This document shows, piece by piece, positions 55,263 through 64,000 of a stretch of 64,000 nucleotides of DNA. The notes under the pieces were generated by a model. The model ran no database searches and was not told where the DNA came from. It saw only the letters and a list, made by a program, of their open reading frames with translations. Position 1 is the stretch's first letter. Every line of letters begins with the position of its first letter. The position numbers and the translations under genes were made by a program. The stretch is from Epiperipatus broadwayi (taxonomy: Eukaryota; Onychophora; Udeonychophora; Euonychophora; Peripatidae): contig JAQFVV010000002.1 in NCBI GenBank assembly GCA_028023455.1, forward strand, positions 30,881,725-30,945,724, written 5' to 3'.

Positions 55263-56170
55263 CTCTCCATACAATCATGCTATTATTGCAAGCTATAGTA
55301 ACCAGTAGTTGCCAGAAGGTTTGTACATTTAAATCCTTATCTAGTGCTTACTCATCCAATATCTCCAGTCTAATTTATGGTTTATGGTTGTCTTCAGTGA
55401 GGAGCCTTTCATCTGAGAAATGCACCTAGACCCTAAGATCTATTCCTTCTCCAACTACTTTTTACCTATTTTGTGAACTACAAAGCAATGAGTCCAAACT
55501 GAAAATACAATAATATTTTCAATTCAAGCTAATTTGCCTTATATAATCATACAGATCTGAACTGAATTCAGTATTTATACATTTTCGCTTCTTTGGGTTT
55601 TTTTTTACAACCACAGACTAGAAACTAGTCTGGGGATATTGGATGTGTAGGCAGTAGATAGAGATTTAAATGCACAAACCTTCTACCATCTTTTGATTAC
55701 AATAACTTGCATTAGATGGCACTACTATATGGAGAGAATTACTACTATTTTAATAACATGAGCAAGAATAAGAAATGGTAATTATGTGTCGGAGGTTATG
55801 GTTATAAAAAACTGAATGTAACGAAATGTATAGATACTAAACTGAGTTCAGATCTGTATGACTATATAGGAAAATTAGCTTGGATTGAAAACTATTGCTT
55901 CCAGTTTGCACTTATTGCTTTATAGTCGGTTAAATTGATAAAAGATAGTTGCTAGAGGGATGCATTAGATCCTAAAAAGTCTATGCACATTTCTCAAATG
56001 CAAAACTTCTTACTGATCGAACCATAAGGCTAGAAACTAGTCTGGGGACATTACTGGATGAATAGCCAACAGATTGGGATTTAAAATCACAAAACTCATT
56101 GCATCTATTGATTACTATAGCTTGCACTTAAATGGCACTATTGTATGGAAACAGTTGCTACTATTTGTTT
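55263..56170. mobile_element. Full family C palindrome (~0.9 kb)
   Basis: The left half (55263-55610) and the reverse half (55795-56165) are inverted, and an extra reverse-type end (55616-55765) sits between them. Shared words are CATACAGATCTGAACTGAAT / GAGTTCAGATCTGTATGACT, AGAAACTAGTCTGGGGAT (twice) and TAGTTGCCAGAAGGTTTG. The arrangement mirrors family H copy 1: a palindrome with one spare arm in the centre. Confidence 0.75.
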
Positions 56171-56305
56171 AATTTTAGTGATGAAAGTATTTTAGCACCC
56201 TCTATTAGCTCTTATTTTATTAACTATAAGTTGTTATATAATAATCAAACTTTGAAAAGTGAACTATGGCAATTGTCAGTGCATGTATGTTATCTCTGCT
56301 GTCTG

Positions 56306-56700
<395 letters not shown>

Positions 56701-56900
56701 CAATTCAATTCAATTCAATTCTTTATTTAATGTACATATCAACAGCATTTAGCCAATTATAGATTGCACAGTAATTTCATTATCATATATAAATCTAAAT
56801 AAGCATTAAAAATACAAAACAAAAAAAAAAAAAAAATACCAATAAAATAGAAAAACAATAAAATGCACAAATAATTAAAAGGGCAATATATCACATGAAA

Positions 56901-58505
56901 TTAAGGATAATATTTTTTTATGAGGACCTTAGTGAATTGTTTAAAATTCAGATTAAAAACATCATCATTACCAAAATCTTTGTTATAAGTTCTAGGTAAA
57001 CGAAATAAAGGGGAAAATCTTAATACATCAGATTTACAAATTTTCAGTTCAAAAATATTGTGAGTACGAGTATTATAATTCTGTTTCTTAATACCTAAAT
57101 TAGAAAGCAAATTAGATACAGAAATATTCTGGGAAATAAATTTATGAAAAAGCTTGAGATCTCTTGTTTTTCGTCTCAGTAGTAAATCAATATAGTGTTC
57201 ATTACCTAAACTATTCAATTTTGCAAATTTGTCAAAAACAGACTGAATTCTTATGATATCTGTACTGTTATGAGGACTCCATATAATTGAACCATACTCC
57301 AAGATGGGAAGAACTAAGGATATAAAAAGTTTAATCTTTGTAAATTTATTAAATGCTTTTCCATATCTGTAAATAGCTCCTATAATTTTAAGATATTTAT
57401 TCACCATAAAATTAATGTGATTATGAAAAGACCCATTATTGGAAAATATTACTCCTAGATCTTTTTGATGATCATTTGTTATAATTTTAGAATCACCAAT
57501 ATAGTCGGAAAACCTTAAAATTTCAGATTTTCTAGAGTAAGAGACAATGGAGCACTTATCCATATTTATATCTATATAATTACCTTCGCACCAATTCAAG
57601 AAATTATCTATATCACTTTGAAGTAAAAAACAGTCATTAGTAGAATAAATATGCCTAAAAATTTTGCAATCATCTGCATAACATAGAAGATGTGAAAATT
57701 TAATGCATGTTTTTAGGTCATCAATGTATACATTAAATAATAAAGGTGCAAGAACACTGCCTTGAGGCACCCCAGTGAAGCAATAATATGGTAATGACAA
57801 TTTATTATTAAACCTCACACAAGACATTCTATCCTTAAGAAAAGAGTTAAACCAATTAATTAATAATTTGGAAAAACCTAACCTACAAAGCTTCTTAAGA
57901 AGAATTTTATGATTAACTCTATCAAAAGCCCTGGACATGTCAAAATAAACAACATCTAACCTAGATTGATTCTCAATTGAATTTGAAATGTGATCAAAAA
58001 TAGTTAGCAAATTTGTCTCAATGGACCTATTAGGCAAAAATCCATGCTGCTCTGGTGCCAAAACCTTAGAGACATCCAAGATAATTTTATTATATAAACA
58101 TCTTTCAAATATTCGAGCAACAGTGTGTAGAATTGAAATAGGCCTATAGTCACTTACCAAATCTCTAGATCCTTTCTTAAAAATAGGAACAACTTTAGCA
58201 ATTTTAAGGGATGTAGGAAAAGTACCATTTGCTAAAGAGCAATTAAAAATATGCAAAAGAGGAGAAGCAATGTATTCAGCACATCCTTTATAAATGAAAG
58301 CTGGAATATTGTCAAGGCCCACACTAGAATGTAATTTAAGCTGCCCAATAGCAAAAACAACATCAGATTCAATAAATGAATCACATGTTATTCTTTCTTC
58401 AACTAGATCATTATTTTCAGTTAAATTAGTAAAAGACTGAGATTGTTTAAAAAGCTCTGAGAAATAATGAGAAAAATCATCTGCAGCTAGATTAGAATTA
58501 TTACT
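56901..58505 (-). pseudogene. LINE-B reverse transcriptase
   Basis: The RT reading frame extends upstream of its first ATG (58322) to a run of ten A on the coding strand at about 58508-58518, where it shifts from the linker frame. Motifs: VGLDNIPAFIYKG, KVVPIFKKGSRDLVSDYRPI, EQHGFLPNRSIETNL, VVYFDMSRAFDRVNH, GVPQGSVLAPLLFNVYIDDL, LLCYADDCKIF (YADD active site), DLGVIFSNN, LPILEYGSIIWSPHN, and a C-terminal region with FDKFAKLNSLGNEHYIDLL and RRKTRDLKLF. The pattern fits the Jockey-like group. The RT itself is intact. Confidence 0.85.
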
Positions 58506-58793
58506 CTGTAATTTTTTTTTTAATACCTAAAACCTTAACCAGAGACCAAAATTGCAAAGGATTATCAGAAATATGATTTTCAGTGTTTTGTATAAATTTT
58601 TGAAAATCTCTATAATATATAACCTTAGACAATCTTCTATAATTAATAAAATTGTTATAATAATTTAAGTTCTTAGTTTTCCAATATTTACGATGATGAA
58701 ATGATTTCCTTTTAATAATTTCTTTAAGAGAAACTGAAAACCAGAGAGGAAAATGGTTAGTTAAAATTTTTTCTTTAGGAATGTATTTGTCAA

Positions 58794-59630
58794 TTAGTTC
58801 ACTAAATGATTGTTCAAAAACTTCATACAGAAATCTCCATCAGATGAAGAATACAATTTTTCCCAGTTAAAATTAGATAATTGTAAACAAAGACCCAAAT
58901 AATTTCCTTTTTTGTAGTTTCTCTTCATAATTTTAAAAGGACAAAGTCTATTAAATTTAATATTAATATAAAATTCTAAGGGAGGATGATGCAAATCAAT
59001 GGAAAAAGGAAGAGAAGTAGTAGTTAAACATTCAATTGTAGGAAAATTACTAAGAATATAATCCAATGTGTGATCATTAAAATTGGTGTATGGATTAAAT
59101 TGTTTTAAATTTAACAAATTGCAAAAACAAATCATTCTCAATGCTTTAGGTGAAAAAGAGACTGAATCTATGATAGTAGTACCTAAATATAAATCAGGAA
59201 TATTAAAATCACCAGTAATAAGTATATATGATTCATATTTGATTAAAAAATCTTCAAGAATAGAAAGAAACTCATTAAACTCTAAAAAGGATAATGTTGG
59301 TTTTATGTAGATAGTACCCAAAAGAACTTTGACACTATTTTTCAAACTTATTTCACACCATGTAGCTTCACAAGATGATGATGAAATAGGAATATACTTA
59401 TGTATAAAATTACATTTGAAAGCAATGAGCGTGCCTCCACCCTTGGAAGCAACATCAGAAGATCTATCTGTTCGAAGTACTTTATATCTATTGTCCATAA
59501 AAACATCATCTGAAATGTGTTGAGTAAGCCAAGTTTCTGAAATAAAAACAATATCAAAATTTTCAGAACTGAAGAATTGCTTAATTTTTGCAGTCTTAGT
59601 TCTCATCCCACGAATGTTTATATAAAACAA
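58794..59630 (-). pseudogene. LINE-B endonuclease
   Basis: This is an apurinic-type endonuclease that nicks the target: INIRGMRTK, FISETWLTQ (catalytic Glu), RTDRSS...SKGGGTLIAF, ITGDFNIPDL (catalytic Asp/Asn), LDYILSNF, and DLHHPPLEF in place of the usual SDHxPL. The frame ends at 58794; the expected sequence continues in another frame (YEVFEQSFSELIDKYIPKEK) from about 58825, so one base was lost or gained there. Confidence 0.85.
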
Positions 59631-59729
59631 TAAATTCCAAACATAATATCAAAAAAATATATAAAAACCAACAATAATCAAGAGAGAGAAAAAAAAAATG
59701 TTAATAAAGGACGATATGGGCAAAAGAAA

Positions 59730-60317
59730 TTAATCAGAAAGTATTAATGAACTAGCCAAAGAACCATAGAAAATTTTTAATGTAGTACCGCAAGGCCATA
59801 AATGATTCGAAATAAACTCCAAATGCTTATGTTTGGGAATTGAAACAAAAAAACTACTAATATTAGAATTAAACATATTAATCTTAATACATATGACCTT
59901 AACCTGAAGTTTGTCTTCCAAAAATCTCTGTACATCAGAAGAATTAGCATCTACTGGCAAATTTGATATTAAATATTTATAATATTTATCATTATCCTTA
60001 ATTAATAATGAACCGTTACTATTATTAGGACTTCTATAAGAAATTGGATCTTTAAACCTAAGTTTTTCACTATCTTTAGAAATATCCTGTCCAAAATTAG
60101 AAGTATAATTATTAAATTTTTTATTAAAAAATTTATTTGAATATAGTCTAAAATTATGGGGTAAACTATCCTGTTTACCAAGCTGCCTAACTGATAATTT
60201 TCTATTAGAAAATTGCTGAAAAGGAGAAGAGGTATTAGAAGAATATATTGATGAAACAGAACTGTAAGGCCACCATTTATAAGATGCATTAGAATTATTA
60301 GGACCTCTATAAGAAAT
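59730..60317 (-). pseudogene. LINE-B ORF1, N-terminally truncated
   Basis: The open frame enters directly from the ATT repeat. ISYRGPNNSN (about 60290-60315) and ISYRSPNNSN (about 60015-60045) are an internal repeat. The C-terminal part YYKYLISNLPVDANSSDVQR, FLEDKLQVKV, FFVSIPKHKHLEFISNHLWP and TLKIFYGSL resembles the folded RNA-binding end of many LINE ORF1 proteins (a degenerate SF-x-V..L....WP-G pattern). Any zinc finger upstream is lost by truncation. Confidence 0.65.
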
Positions 60318-63194
<2,877 letters not shown>

Positions 63195-63655
63195 TAATTA
63201 AACTACTAAACATTACATGATCACCATTTCCTATGCTTACACAAACTGTGGTTTAATACCAGTCCTAACCAAGGGATGATGATGACTATGGTTATTAAAG
63301 AACCAAAGATATGGAAATGTATAGATACTGATCTGAGATCAGATCTATATGACTATACAAAAAATGAGTTTGGATTGAAAACATTTTTGTGTTTTCATTT
63401 TAGACTCATAGCTTTATAGGTAAGTAAAAAGGTAAAAGATGCATGCTAGAAGATTGCATTAGATCCTAAGATCTAGATGCACTGCTCTCAGACCCAAGAC
63501 TCCTCACTGATGAAGGCCACAATCTAGAAACTAGTCTGAGGGTATTGCATAAGTAGGCACTAGACATGGATTTTATACACAAATCTTCTTGCATCTATTG
63601 ATTACTAAGGCTTTCACTGGGTGTCATTACTGTATGGAGAGTTTTGCTTCTATTT
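63195..63655 (-). mobile_element. Family C half-element, reverse orientation
   Basis: ACTAAACATTACATGATCAC, GAGATCAGATCTATATGACT, GATCCTAAGATCTAGATGCA, AGAAACTAGTCTGAGGGTAT and GGAGAGTTTTGCTTCTA match the family C arm in reverse relative to 51605-52045. Confidence 0.78.
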
Positions 63656-63768
63656 TTTTTTTCAATTGGTTGTTTGTTTATTTACCCCATAGCTGAAATT
63701 TTAAAAAATACACAAGGAAATGCCATCAAGTGATCAACATATATATAATATCAAGTGATATAAATATA

Positions 63769-63851
63769 ATAAACAAAATACACTAGAATAACTCTACAAA
63801 ATTAAAATGAGGCATTTCAATTTTGTAGTTATTCTAGTTTATTTTGTTTAT
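63769..63851. repeat. Near-perfect short hairpin, ~34-bp arms
   Basis: The left arm 63769-63803 (ATAAACAAAATACACTAGAA..) and right arm 63819-63851 (..TTCTAGTTTATTTTGTTTAT) pair with few mismatches around a 15-base loop. The size would suit a microRNA precursor or a tiny MITE. Confidence 0.6.
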
Positions 63852-64000
63852 ATATGTTCAGTAGACTTAGACCATATATAGTTTATTATGATTGGCCTTT
63901 AATTTTTCTGGTTGCATTGTTTTTTGATGCTTACTCGATTATCTGTTGATTTTTTTTAATTTTATTTCCCCCCACTCTAAATATGTTTATTAGGTCTCAT

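Larger units (their letters stand above)
56701..60317 (-). mobile_element. 5'-truncated LINE (LINE-B) in (ATT)n, minus strand
   Basis: Coding-strand order: (ATT)n, the last part of ORF1 (60317-59730), endonuclease (59630-58794), reverse transcriptase (about 58505-56901), 3' region with AATAAA, four GAATT units (56700-56722 region), (ATT)n. Two frameshifts disable it. Its protein differs clearly from LINE-A, yet it has the same ATT context at both ends. Confidence 0.85.

Overview
This is a eukaryotic window, almost certainly from an invertebrate animal. It is very AT-rich, with no bacterial gene organisation, operons or ribosome binding sites. It is dominated by animal-type transposable elements, long AAT/ATT microsatellites and tRNA-derived SINEs. 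The exact phylum cannot be told from the sequence. I recognise no host protein-coding gene with confidence; two GC-richer blocks near 13.0-13.7 kb ending in good splice donors are the only exon candidates.

Layout. 1-2.4 kb: nested palindromes, including a SINE-like palindrome (58-1158) inserted in another hairpin element. 5.0-5.6 kb: dead pogo/Tigger transposase split by a SINE. 7.45-10.2 kb: decayed RTE/BovB-like LINE between 15-bp direct repeats. 10.65-12.03 kb: Penelope-like element fossil (RT end plus GIY-YIG endonuclease) split by another SINE-like palindrome. 15.2-16.4 kb: pogo-type DNA transposon with terminal inverted repeats. 16.8-17.6, 35.3-36.05 and 42.96-47.3 kb: copies of one LINE 3' end encoding a Cys/His knuckle. 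18-23 kb: more palindromic elements. 24.16-28.5 kb: nearly intact two-ORF LINE embedded in (ATT)n. 36.1-39.3 kb: decayed RTE LINE on the minus strand. 39.5-42.4 kb: 2.9-kb inverted repeat. 44.05-46.84 kb: unidentified 2.8-kb insertion. 51-56.2 kb: further fold-back elements and SINEs. 56.7-60.3 kb: second LINE, minus strand, again embedded in (ATT)n. 60.5-64 kb: mostly unique AT-rich DNA ending in a palindromic-element copy.

Main discovery. A palindromic repeat family (best copies at 58-1158, 11067-11589 and 19011-19757) carries, in each arm, a sequence that folds as a type I hammerhead ribozyme: CTGATGA, a stem-loop II, GAAA, a two-base-pair stem III, an ATA cleavage triplet, and a stem I with a TGG bulge. 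The stems covary between copies. The same arms end in tRNA-like sequence with A-box- and B-box-like motifs. Three insertions have 11-13 bp target duplications, which points to retroposition. This resembles in principle the hammerhead-bearing SINE-like repeats known from schistosomes and the retrozymes of other animals, but here the unit is a palindrome with a ribozyme facing outward on each side.

Second theme. The two unrelated LINEs at 24-28.5 and 56.7-60.3 kb both lie inside ATT repeats on the same strand relative to coding sense, at both their 5' and 3' ends. This suggests insertion targeted to ATT microsatellites.
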